Positions 1-6,233 of a stretch of DNA of 37,955 bases are shown here, in pieces; the stretch's first letter is position 1; each line of letters starts with the position of its first letter. Source of the stretch: an uncultured Bacteroidales bacterium. Lineage in GTDB: Bacteria > Bacteroidota > Bacteroidia > Bacteroidales > UBA932. The position numbers and the translations under genes are program-made. The stretch is from assembly GCA_946055165.1 (NCBI GenBank), contig CAMGFA010000020.1, positions 1-37,955 of the forward strand, read 5' to 3'. Under the pieces are notes generated by a model, which had not been told where the DNA came from, ran no database searches, and saw only the letters and a list, made by a program, of their open reading frames with translations.

Positions 1-103
1 TGTATGACTTACCTATCTGCCTGGCTCCATCAATCAAGAGCATCCTGTCTGAATCCGATGAGAGATATTCTTCAATCCGTGTTGCAATTTTCCTGAATAA
101 CAT
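1..103 (-). CDS. AAA-family ATPase, N-terminal fragment (cut by window edge)
   Basis: An ATG at 101-103 on the minus strand opens a frame that stays open to the window edge (34 codons). The visible residues contain a P-loop, GARQIGKSY, at about residues 26-34, preceded by a short amphipathic N-terminus beginning MLFRKIATRIEEYL. This start is typical of the abundant Bacteroidales AAA ATPases that carry a C-terminal DUF4143 domain, but that domain lies outside the window, so the family assignment is inferred from the N-terminus only. A TAnnTTTG-type -7 element sits 23 bp upstream of the start. Three 33-bp-spaced repeats lie above it and may be control sites. The cellular role of these ATPases is unknown. 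Confidence 0.6.
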   Translation of the reverse strand, partial: MLFRKIATRIEEYLSSDSDRMLLIDGARQIGKSY

Positions 104-125
104 ATTACTGCCAATTTTAGTAATG

Positions 126-133
126 CAAAGATA
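126..133 (-). promoter_or_regulatory. Bacteroidetes -7 promoter element for the AAA ATPase gene
   Basis: The minus strand reads TATCTTTG, matching TAnnTTTG, with the predicted transcription start near 120 and the ATG at 103. No TTTG is present at -33. That position is occupied by the nearest copy of the 12-bp repeat (152-163). Confidence 0.45.
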
Positions 134-151
134 TACATTTTCAAGACATAA

Positions 152-229
152 ACTGCGTTTTCCGATAAAAATCCCAATAAAATAACTGCGTTTTCCTACA
201 AAGTAAAGCCTGAAATTACTGCGTTTTCC
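152..229. repeat. Three direct repeats ACTGCGTTTTCC at exact 33-bp spacing
   Basis: Perfect copies of ACTGCGTTTTCC lie at 152-163, 185-196 and 218-229; the starts are 33 bp apart each time. The sequence between copies is AT-rich and not conserved. On the minus strand they sit at about -33, -66 and -99 relative to the predicted start of the AAA ATPase gene, which is what an operator array would look like. The spacing is about three helical turns, so the sites would face the same side of the DNA. Confidence 0.7.
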
Positions 230-285
230 GAAAAGCTCTATTTTGCATGCACCGGATGTCCAGAGTGGACACGGAAAACCCGCGC

Positions 286-819
286 TCACTCAATTCCTTT
301 GAAGACGATGCTGTGGAAATCGGTGCTGAAGCGCTGGAATTCTGCGGGACTGAGTTCCCTTCCGCTGGAGAGGATGATCAGGGGCACAGGAGCAGCGCCT
401 TTCTTGAACGGCGGCTGGGCGTGAGGATATGGGTTGGGGGAAAAACCGTTCTTCTGATAGAAACGCAGCCTGGCGGCGCTGGTATCGTCCCGAATGGGGT
501 CGATTTCCAAGACTACAGGAGCATCGGATCGGCCCATAAAAGCCTTGAGCAGAGTGCTGCCGCAGCCGCAGCCGCGCATCCGCTCGTTTATTGCAAAATG
601 TTCGATGTATAGATAATCATCGAAGTCCCAATAAGAGATGAAGCCGATTAGCGCGTCGCACTGGTCCAAATACAGCTGCAGATGGTAGTGTCTGTCGCTG
701 AAGGCCATATCCTGCTGCTGCAGGGAGCGCTGCTCTTCGGGAGGGAAACTGCTTTCGTACAGAGTTCTGAATGCTTTGAAAAGCGGATGTGAGGAATCGG
801 TGATATTTATTGTGTGCAT
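286..819 (-). CDS. GNAT family N-acetyltransferase
   Basis: A 177-residue cytoplasmic protein of the usual length for a single-domain GNAT enzyme, which transfers an acetyl group from acetyl-CoA to an amine. The acetyl-CoA-binding motif Q/R-x-x-G-x-G/A is seen as RMRGCG at residues 80-85, after the beta-4 strand YLYIEHFAI. A later segment, RLRFYQKNGF, fits the C-terminal helix and loop of the fold. The start is an ATG at 819; a TAAATTTG promoter element lies about 20 bp upstream. It is transcribed away from the neighbouring tRNA gene. The substrate cannot be told from the sequence. Confidence 0.85.
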   Translation of the reverse strand: MHTINITDSSHPLFKAFRTLYESSFPPEEQRSLQQQDMAFSDRHYHLQLYLDQCDALIGFISYWDFDDYLYIEHFAINERMRGCGCGSTLLKAFMGRSDAPVVLEIDPIRDDTSAARLRFYQKNGFSPNPYPHAQPPFKKGAAPVPLIILSSGRELSPAEFQRFSTDFHSIVFKGIE

Positions 820-839
820 TGTGATTATGATTGTTTTTA

Positions 840-847
840 CAAATTTA
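840..847 (-). promoter_or_regulatory. -7 element for the GNAT gene
   Basis: The minus strand reads TAAATTTG, a full match to TAnnTTTG, 21 bp upstream of the GNAT start codon. The -33 position shows only a T-rich tract. It lies back to back with the tRNA promoter. Confidence 0.45.
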
Positions 848-861
848 AGAAAATCTTATGC

Positions 862-893
862 ATTGGAAAAATGCGATGAATTTGCGATATTTG
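862..893 (+). promoter_or_regulatory. Promoter of tRNA-Ser
   Basis: ATTG at 862-865 (one mismatch to TTTG) and GATATTTG at 886-893 (one mismatch to TAnnTTTG) are separated by 20 bp, the usual Bacteroidetes spacing. The predicted start, near 900, is a few bases before the mature tRNA 5' end. Confidence 0.4.
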
Positions 894-906
894 CAATCCC
901 AATCAT

Positions 907-991
907 GGTGAGTTGTCCGAGTGGTTGAAGGAGCCTGCCTCGAAAACAGGTTAGCGGCAACGCTACGGGGGTTCGAATCCCTCACTCACCG
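907..991 (+). tRNA. tRNA-Ser (anticodon CGA)
   Basis: The 7-bp acceptor stem GGTGAGT (907-913) pairs with ACTCACC (984-990), followed by discriminator G991. A D-arm, an anticodon loop CTCGAAA with CGA at 941-943, a long variable arm built around GCGGCAACGC, and a T-loop TTCGAAT are all present, as expected for a class II serine tRNA. CCA is not encoded. The top pair of the anticodon stem (31-39) is a C-A mismatch; the other four pairs are canonical. Confidence 0.95.
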
Positions 992-1141
992 CAAAGCATG
1001 ATTATCAATGAGTTAGCATCGCAAAAGCGATGCTAATTTTGTTTTGGAGTCACGCCGTTGAAAGCTTGCTTTCATAAGGTGTGGCTACAAAACAAAATAG
1101 CGGCTTCAGCCGCGCAACTCATTGATAATCCACAGCTTTGC
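991..1141. other. Nested inverted-repeat element with cloverleaf-like fold, possibly a structured RNA or extragenic repeat
   Basis: The outer stem joins GCAAAGC (991-997) with GCTTTGC (1135-1141) and a 14-bp perfect arm at 1001-1014 with 1116-1129. Inside are three arms. The first is a hairpin at 1015-1034 (8 bp, AAAA loop). The second is a long arm pairing 1036-1056 with 1078-1098 and ending in hairpin 1059-1074. The third is a hairpin at 1100-1113 (6 bp, TC loop). In the long arm two positions pair as G-U only at the RNA level, which hints at a transcribed structure. It begins on the discriminator base of tRNA-Ser. No protein-coding signal is seen. It could be a tRNA read-through RNA, an extragenic palindromic repeat, or a small non-autonomous mobile element. 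Confidence 0.6.
1013..1045 (+). terminator. Rho-independent terminator-like hairpin after tRNA-Ser
   Basis: TTAGCATCGC (1013-1022) and GCGATGCTAA (1027-1036) form a perfect stem with an AAAA loop, followed by TTTTGTTTT. It lies 22 bp after the tRNA. The same bases also take part in the larger nested inverted repeat, so termination and the larger fold may compete. Confidence 0.55.
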
Positions 1142-1260
1142 AAGGGCCCCTCCGGCGAGGAGGCAGGGAAATGGCGCACGAAGTGCGGCAAATCCCCAAG
1201 GGCCCCGCGGCGAGCGAGCAGGGAAAAGGCACGCGCAGCGTGGCTAATCCCAAGGGCCCC
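1141..1260. repeat. GC-rich tandem units beginning CAAGGGCCCC, each with internal hairpins
   Basis: CAAGGGCCCC occurs at 1141, 1197 and 1251, giving two full units of 56 and 54 bp and the start of a third. Each full unit contains GGGA...TCCC bracketing a hairpin. In unit 1 the core is CGCAC/GTGCG with a GAA loop, and in unit 2 it is CACGC/GCGTG with a GCA loop. Both arms have changed while pairing is kept. Open frames exist across this stretch but consist only of repeat-derived, basic low-complexity residues. From 1261 to about 1400 the DNA is AT-rich with no feature I can identify. Confidence 0.6.
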
Positions 1261-1404
1261 ACAAAACTTCCTTGTATGACTCCCAAAAGGCTTACAAAAA
1301 ATTCAAAACGATTTAACATATAGCATTCTTTTGAACATCTGTTATTTAACACTATTATTTTACAAGAATATCTGGTTATTAATCGAATCGTGACAATGAA
1401 AAGG

Positions 1405-1450
1405 TCGGTGACTAGGTCACACTCAACGAGCGCCTAATGACCAACACCGA
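1405..1450. repeat. Imperfect inverted repeat upstream of the methyltransferase gene
   Basis: TCGGTG (1405-1410) with GGTCA (1415-1419) is mirrored by TGACC (1438-1442) with CACCGA (1445-1450), followed by TTTGTTTT. It could be a weak terminator that insulates the methyltransferase from read-through, or a protein-binding site. It lies about 60 bp above the predicted -33 element. Confidence 0.35.
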
Positions 1451-1508
1451 TTTGTTTTATCTCTATTTGTTTGACCAAGAGTATTTTGTCGACTTTTTTC
1501 AAGATCAA

Positions 1509-1540
1509 TTTGGATCGATGAAACAAAATCCGTAAATTTG
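1509..1540 (+). promoter_or_regulatory. Promoter of the cytosine methyltransferase, flanked by GATC sites
   Basis: TTTG at 1509-1512 and TAAATTTG at 1533-1540 are separated by 20 bp, a full match to the Bacteroidetes promoter. GATC occurs at 1503-1506 and 1513-1516, on both sides of the -33 element and one of them touching it. The start codon follows 21 bp after the -7 box. Confidence 0.6.
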
Positions 1541-1561
1541 CTTTCAATTAGAACGAATTAA

Positions 1562-2827
1562 ATGAAAGAAATTAAGGTCATAGAACTATTTGCCGGAGTC
1601 GGAGGATTCCGCGTTGGTCTTGAGAAGGCCGACAAAGATTTCTTTAAGACTATCTGGGCAAACCAGTGGGAGCCTGCAACGAAAGTTCAGCACGCCGCTA
1701 TGGTCTATGAAAAGAACTTCGGCAAAGGCAGCGTTTCAAACGTTGACATCAATTCCGTTCCTGTAGAAGAGATTCCCGACCACGATATGCTTGTCGGCGG
1801 TTTCCCTTGCCAGGATTACTCTGTAGCCTCTACTCTTAGTCGGTCTAAAGGCATTGAAGGAAAAAAGGGAGTTCTATGGTGGGCAATCTACAATATCCTC
1901 GTCAAGAAAGGCAGCAAGGCTCCAAGCCTGCTGCTCCTCGAGAATGTAGACCGTCTGCTCCTTTCTCCCGCGAAACAGCGTGGACGCGACTTTGCTGTCA
2001 TTCTCGAATGCTTGAACGAACAGGGATATATAGTTGAGTGGAGAGTTATCAATGCTGCTGACTACGGTATGCCACAGAAACGCCGCAGAACATACATCTG
2101 TGCATACAAGAAAGGCAGCCCAATCGCAGAGGGCTTCACAAACCCTAATGATTGGATTCAGAAGGATGGCATTTTTGCTAAGGCCTTCCCGATTGAGTGC
2201 GACCATGACCTGACTGCTCTCAGTGCGCATAAGTTGTCCGATGTTAAGAAGGACAGGCTGGTTGATATAACCGAGAATTTTAACAAGAAAGGCGGTGACA
2301 GTCCATTTGACAAGGCAGGTTTGATGATTGATGGTGTCACGTACTCCATCGATGCTACTCCTGTCTTTAATGGATGCCCTATCTATTTAAGAGATTGCCT
2401 GGTGCGTGGAGAAAATCGTCCTGCAGACATTGAGTCTTTCTATATTCCGGATGAGCAAATTGAGCGCTGGCGCTATTTCAAGGGCTCGAAGAGAGAAGAG
2501 AGGACGAAGGCCAACGGTTTCAAATATTTCTACACCGAAGGCGCAATGAACTTCCCTGATTCAATCGATAAGCCTGCGCGCACAATTATCACTTCAGAAG
2601 GAGGGAAAGGCCCAGACAGATGCCGCCACGCCATTGAGGATGAGACTGGACGCATACGCCGCCTAACGCCCGTTGAACTGGAACACGTTAATATGTTCCC
2701 TTCTAACTGGACAGAATGCAAAGGCGTTGATAATGCTAAGCGAGCATTCCTAATGGGCAATGCGCTTGTTTGCGGAATTGTCACGAAAGTTGGAAAAGAA
2801 CTTGAGCGTCGGCTCAAAACAGAATAA
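1562..2827 (+). CDS. DNA (cytosine-5) methyltransferase of a type II restriction-modification system
   Basis: A 421-residue C5-cytosine methyltransferase that moves a methyl group from S-adenosylmethionine to cytosine in its target. Motif I is ELFAGVGGF (residues 8-16). Motif IV is GGFPCQDYS with catalytic Cys at about 83. Motif VI is ENV at about 127-129, motif VIII is QKRRRTYI at about 172-179, motif IX is RRLTPVE, and motif X begins GNALVCGIV near the C-terminus. The target-recognition region is about residues 200-330. The partner nuclease, encoded convergently 34 bp downstream, is of the Sau3AI/MutH type, so GATC is the likely target by inference. The gene itself contains no GATC, while its promoter contains two. 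Base composition is more AT-rich than the flanking housekeeping genes, in line with an acquired cassette. Confidence 0.92.
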   Translation: MKEIKVIELFAGVGGFRVGLEKADKDFFKTIWANQWEPATKVQHAAMVYEKNFGKGSVSNVDINSVPVEEIPDHDMLVGGFPCQDYSVASTLSRSKGIEGKKGVLWWAIYNILVKKGSKAPSLLLLENVDRLLLSPAKQRGRDFAVILECLNEQGYIVEWRVINAADYGMPQKRRRTYICAYKKGSPIAEGFTNPNDWIQKDGIFAKAFPIECDHDLTALSAHKLSDVKKDRLVDITENFNKKGGDSPFDKAGLMIDGVTYSIDATPVFNGCPIYLRDCLVRGENRPADIESFYIPDEQIERWRYFKGSKREERTKANGFKYFYTEGAMNFPDSIDKPARTIITSEGGKGPDRCRHAIEDETGRIRRLTPVELEHVNMFPSNWTECKGVDNAKRAFLMGNALVCGIVTKVGKELERRLKTE

Positions 2828-2832
2828 AAGCA

Positions 2833-2869
2833 CTACGAGGTCCATAGCCCCGCAGTTTTCTTTATTTTT
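2833..2869. terminator. Bidirectional terminator between convergent methyltransferase and nuclease genes
   Basis: CTACGAGG (2833-2840) and CCCCGCAG (2848-2855) form an 8-bp stem with a 7-nt loop. In minus-strand RNA all eight positions pair, two of them as G-U, and a TGCTTTTATT tail follows. In plus-strand RNA two positions become A-C mismatches, but a strong T-rich tail follows. The stem therefore looks stronger for the nuclease transcript. Confidence 0.5.
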
Positions 2870-4292
2870 CCGTCTCTACAATATGCTGTATATACTCGTG
2901 ATTAAACCAATAACAGTATTTCTTACACTTCCCGCCATTGGGATTGTCCGCAAGGTCTGAAGAGTCTTTTGCCTTTGGACGGACGTGGAACTTCCGATGC
3001 TCGCTCTCTCTATAAAAGTATGCGGGATCAATGCGGTTAGCAGCGACGTTATCTTTGATATTTTGCCAGTATGGTTCTGCCGCTTTCAAATCCTCATAAG
3101 GCATCGTCCAGAAGAATGCTTTCTGAAGGCGGTAGTCCTCCTCGCCTTTGTTGCCGCAGTCTTGAAATACAATGAAAAGGAAACGACTGGTAAACAACTC
3201 GTACAGACGGGAGTCATACCAATCATCTTCCTGAAGGATGTCGAAGTAGTTAATATTCTCGAATGACATCGCTTCTTTTGGCCGACCGGACTTTTGGAGA
3301 CGAATGGTTTTGATGCGTATTCCAGACTTACGGAACTCTTCAGATTTGGTCACATCGTCTCCGCGAGTACCATGCACTGTAAGGATTGCGTTTGCGATGA
3401 GAGCATATTTACTCTTGGCCTTTGACTCTTCGAGGCCGAAGATTTCACACAGTTCAGAGTAACTCTTCCCAACGTATTTCTTGAAACGCTCCAGGAGAAT
3501 ATGTTCAAAAGATTGCTTTTTCAGCTCCTCTTTGGAGATTAGCCCCTTTCCATATCCCTCGACTAATGCAGATGTGTTCACTCCAGCGGGTTCGCCATAA
3601 TTCTGGATGAAGTCTAGAATGGTGCGCATATACTGAGGCTTTAGCGAGAAAGCTCGCTTCGGCGCAGGTGTGTCACAGCATTTTCCGTTCGGTAGTGTAT
3701 AATACACATCGGTATCACCTTTTTGTCCCTTTCGACAGGCGCCAAGATAAGTTGTATCACCTTCAGAAAGTTCATGAGCCTTGCCGCAACGAATCTTAGC
3801 AACAATCTTATCGTAGTCTTGCTCCATTATAAGAAGATCCTTTTCCGGAATCTGCCATAGGACGGAGTATAAGAACTGAAGGTGCTGAACCGGCACTTTT
3901 GCCTGATGAAGGTAGAATAGAATCAGCATTACTGCACACTTAATGTAGACGTGTGATTCCTTGAACGGATGCTTGTAGTCCTCGCTGTAGTCAATCATCG
4001 AGCAGACAAGTCGCTCCTTTATCTGAAGGCTCTTGTTTGCAAGTTCCTTGAGCGGTGTACACTTTAGTTCAACGCCAGCCTCCTCAAAGTCAGGTGTAGG
4101 ATTACTGTTAGGCTCATAGCCAAAGAAATAGCGTTCAACCATTTGCCCGAGGCGGCCTTTCCCAGTATTATCCTCGGCCAACTCATGGCCAACAGTCTCC
4201 TCGAGAGTCTTTCCGAGGAGATTCTTGCTATACTCCCAAATTGAGTGCTTGTCCGTAACGTCATACGGTCTATTCTGAAGGTTTTGTGCCAT
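2862..4292 (-). CDS. Sau3AI-like (MutH-fold) type II restriction endonuclease, predicted GATC specificity
   Basis: A 476-residue protein, close to the length of Sau3AI. The N-terminal MutH-like domain shows GKGRLGQMVE (about 44-53) and PDFEEAGVELKCTPL (67-81), giving the D-x(6)-E-x-K metal-binding triad at Asp68, Glu75 and Lys77. The C-terminal half (about 290-430) has the matching segment GIRIKTIRL without the acidic residue. This fits the catalytically dead second MutH domain that acts as an allosteric DNA-binding unit in Sau3AI. It would cut unmodified GATC in foreign DNA; the host is protected by the neighbouring methyltransferase. It begins at an ATG at 4292, 15 to 25 bp below two TATTTTTG promoter-like boxes. 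The specificity is inferred from the family, not tested. Confidence 0.88.
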   Translation of the reverse strand: MAQNLQNRPYDVTDKHSIWEYSKNLLGKTLEETVGHELAEDNTGKGRLGQMVERYFFGYEPNSNPTPDFEEAGVELKCTPLKELANKSLQIKERLVCSMIDYSEDYKHPFKESHVYIKCAVMLILFYLHQAKVPVQHLQFLYSVLWQIPEKDLLIMEQDYDKIVAKIRCGKAHELSEGDTTYLGACRKGQKGDTDVYYTLPNGKCCDTPAPKRAFSLKPQYMRTILDFIQNYGEPAGVNTSALVEGYGKGLISKEELKKQSFEHILLERFKKYVGKSYSELCEIFGLEESKAKSKYALIANAILTVHGTRGDDVTKSEEFRKSGIRIKTIRLQKSGRPKEAMSFENINYFDILQEDDWYDSRLYELFTSRFLFIVFQDCGNKGEEDYRLQKAFFWTMPYEDLKAAEPYWQNIKDNVAANRIDPAYFYRESEHRKFHVRPKAKDSSDLADNPNGGKCKKYCYWFNHEYIQHIVETEK

Positions 4293-4313
4293 AGTTTATT
4301 TGTTGTACATTTG

Positions 4314-4330
4314 CAAAAATAGCAAAAATA
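4314..4330 (-). promoter_or_regulatory. Twin -7 boxes of the restriction endonuclease gene
   Basis: The minus strand carries TATTTTTG twice, at 4314-4321 and 4323-4330, both matching TAnnTTTG and 9 bp apart. No TTTG is found at the usual -33 distance, so this promoter is expected to be weak, which would suit delayed nuclease expression. Confidence 0.35.
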
Positions 4331-4480
4331 TTACCTTTCTCATTACCATCTCTTACGATACTTCCCATGCTCGGCCATCTACAATCTCCGAGGACAGCAC
4401 AAAAACCGCAAATAGGCGCCTATCTCCCTTGCGAGACTTTAATTACAAAATGCACAGATTATTCGCTAACTTTCCATTCC

Positions 4481-5037
4481 TCAATCCGTCTGTTTGCAGT
4501 GGAGATATAATTTGAGAAAACCCTTTTTGACTTCTTCGTTTGGAAATCCGAGAGTATATTCCCCAAATTCCTTGTCGTAATCCTTAATAGTCAGGTAGCC
4601 TGTCTGGAAAAACAAAGGAACAGGCCTGTTTACGATATCCTGCATTCCGCTGAGATCATCCACAGATACCACGACGTTGTCAGATAATCTTGTTATATCA
4701 AACGATGTTTTCTTCATCACATTGACCAGAAGCGTTGGGGTACCAGTCTCAAACCGGGAACTGTTGACGTGACTGTAATTCCATATTCTGCCTCCCAAGC
4801 GGATAGTTTATCGTTAAGGACTTGGTCCAACACGTCATCTGAGTTGTATGTTATACCATTGAGGTCAAGATGCAAAACCGGATATTCAATCCACTCCTTC
4901 TCCAACTGCTCAATAGCCAGACCTTTGAACAATTCCTTCCTGCCCGAGAAATACGCATCCATCGTGGATATGAGCAGACTCTTGCCGAACCTGCGCGGGC
5001 GGCTTAAGAAATAATAAATCCCCGCTATCCAATTATC
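4481..5037 (-). pseudogene. Remnant of an AAA-ATPase-like / DUF1703 family protein
   Basis: Reading from 5037 downward, one frame gives a P-loop segment YYFLSRPRRFGKSLL, then KELFKGLAIEQLEKEW and YPVLHLDLN. These match the N-terminal third of the large Bacteroidales AAA-ATPase-like/DUF1703 family. This frame drifts and stops at about 4717. A second frame, open to 4481, gives RFETGTPTLLV, then FFQTGYLTIKDYDKEFGEYTLGF in two adjoining pieces, which belong to the C-terminal half. The gene has lost its first roughly 40 residues, has an internal deletion of perhaps 180-200 residues joined out of frame near 4760, and lacks its C-terminal domain. It is not expected to be functional. Its 5' scar overlaps the last codons of the acyltransferase gene. 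The 188 bp between it and the nuclease gene hold no recognised gene. Confidence 0.8.
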
Positions 5038-6224
5038 CTGGTGCCGAGTTTTGGGATTTTCCGCAAAAGAATGCAGCAGATTGCGACGATGCAGAAGCTC
5101 AGCAGGGCTGTACCGAGAATTTGTACCGGGGTGGTCCAGATGCCCAAAAGGCCATCGGCACCAAGGCCCAGCAAATCGCGAAGCCAGGCGGAAACCAGTC
5201 CTAACACGAGCATATGGCTGAGATACATTCCGTAACTTGCCTGCGATACAGGCAGCACCACTGCGCGATAGAATCGGCTTTCACAATGGAACTTCCTGAA
5301 TATAAGCACAAGGGCAATTGCCATCAGAGCTACACCAAGGCTGTCGTTGAGCCAGGGGATCTCCCACAAGGCAGCAAGCCCGACCGGACCCTCGACAGGG
5401 AAAACACCAGCGGAATCGGCCCAAACACCGGCAAGAAAGCCGCCAACGCCAATGGCAAAACCTACGGCAAAACAAGGCAGCGCAATTGCAAGGGTCTTCT
5501 TCCAGCTGAGCTCAGGCACGAATCGGCGGAAATACAAGCCGACAAGCAGATAGCCAATCATCCCGCTGAAATAGTAGAACAGGCCATAAGCGTTCCAGCT
5601 CGCCTCGCCCCAAAGCGGATACTTTGCAGGGTTCGGAATGCCCGAAGGCCCGTAGATTACCGGCGCGGAGCCACCCAGCCAGGCCCTGAAAAATGGCAGC
5701 AAAGTAGTAAAAAGCCAAATCCCTATATATAAGCCAAGTTCCTTTCTTCCAACCTTTTCCGCCCAAGGGGAAAGCAAAGGCATAAGAAGGTACAGGCCAA
5801 GCATCATATAGACAAACCACAGATGCCCGGCAGAATAATTGAAATTCCACACAAGGTCCTTGAAATTCTGAACCGGCTCGCCCCAGACAAAAGCATAGAC
5901 CAGAGTCCAAATCAAGAAGGGAACAAGCACACGGACAGCGCGGCGGCGGAAAAATTCTTTGGTAGAATAATGCAGCGGAAACTGAAGATAGCTCGAAGCT
6001 ATAATAAAAAGCACTACCGCCGAGCGCGAAAGAACATCGAATATTGCCACCCACACGGCATCGCCCGCAGTCAGAATCCTTGAACCTTCACCTCCAAGAT
6101 AGAAGGGTTCTGTGGAATGAGTCAGCATCACCATAAAACAGGCCAGGACCCTAAGCCAGTCCAGCCACACTTCCCGAACTCTCGCCTCCCGAGAGCACTT
6201 TCCGAGACCACCTTCTGCAATCAT
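5025..6224 (-). CDS. Membrane acyltransferase family 3 protein
   Basis: An integral membrane protein with about ten hydrophobic segments. The family signature of a short basic N-terminus followed by DWLRVLACFMVMLTHS is present; the His in the first membrane helix is the conserved catalytic candidate. The family transfers acyl groups such as acetyl or succinyl to sugars of surface polysaccharides or to other envelope molecules; the acceptor here is unknown. The frame could open with a TTG at 6233 directly after the RNase R stop, but the ATG at 6222-6224 is the more likely start and leaves a 9-bp gap. That spacing implies co-transcription with RNase R. The C-terminus LRKIPKLGTRIIG looks complete even though the stop codon lies in pseudogene-derived sequence. 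Confidence 0.85.
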   Translation of the reverse strand: MIAEGGLGKCSREARVREVWLDWLRVLACFMVMLTHSTEPFYLGGEGSRILTAGDAVWVAIFDVLSRSAVVLFIIASSYLQFPLHYSTKEFFRRRAVRVLVPFLIWTLVYAFVWGEPVQNFKDLVWNFNYSAGHLWFVYMMLGLYLLMPLLSPWAEKVGRKELGLYIGIWLFTTLLPFFRAWLGGSAPVIYGPSGIPNPAKYPLWGEASWNAYGLFYYFSGMIGYLLVGLYFRRFVPELSWKKTLAIALPCFAVGFAIGVGGFLAGVWADSAGVFPVEGPVGLAALWEIPWLNDSLGVALMAIALVLIFRKFHCESRFYRAVVLPVSQASYGMYLSHMLVLGLVSAWLRDLLGLGADGLLGIWTTPVQILGTALLSFCIVAICCILLRKIPKLGTRIIG

Positions 6225-6233
6225 TTTCCGCAA

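Noticed and set aside
152..229. CRISPR array
   Set aside because: Only 12 bp are repeated, the spacers are AT-rich leader-like DNA, and no cas genes are present.
257..271. Hairpin TGTCCA-GAG-TGGACA as terminator of the GNAT gene
   Set aside because: The stem is only 6 bp and is not followed by a T-run on the minus strand, so it was not listed as a terminator.
1058..1323. Short plus- and minus-strand open frames over the GC-rich repeats
   Set aside because: Their residues come only from the repeat units (Lys/Gly/Pro/Arg runs). The pairing evidence explains the sequence better than coding does.
4300..4515. A 71-codon plus-strand open frame between the nuclease gene and the pseudogene
   Set aside because: No family resemblance, and it runs through the nuclease promoter and the end of the pseudogene.
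907..5037. Integrated element using tRNA-Ser as attachment site
   Set aside because: No integrase gene and no second copy of the tRNA 3' end were found in the window.
6225..6233. TTG start of the acyltransferase directly after the RNase R stop
   Set aside because: The ATG three codons later is a more usual start and keeps the membrane domain intact.
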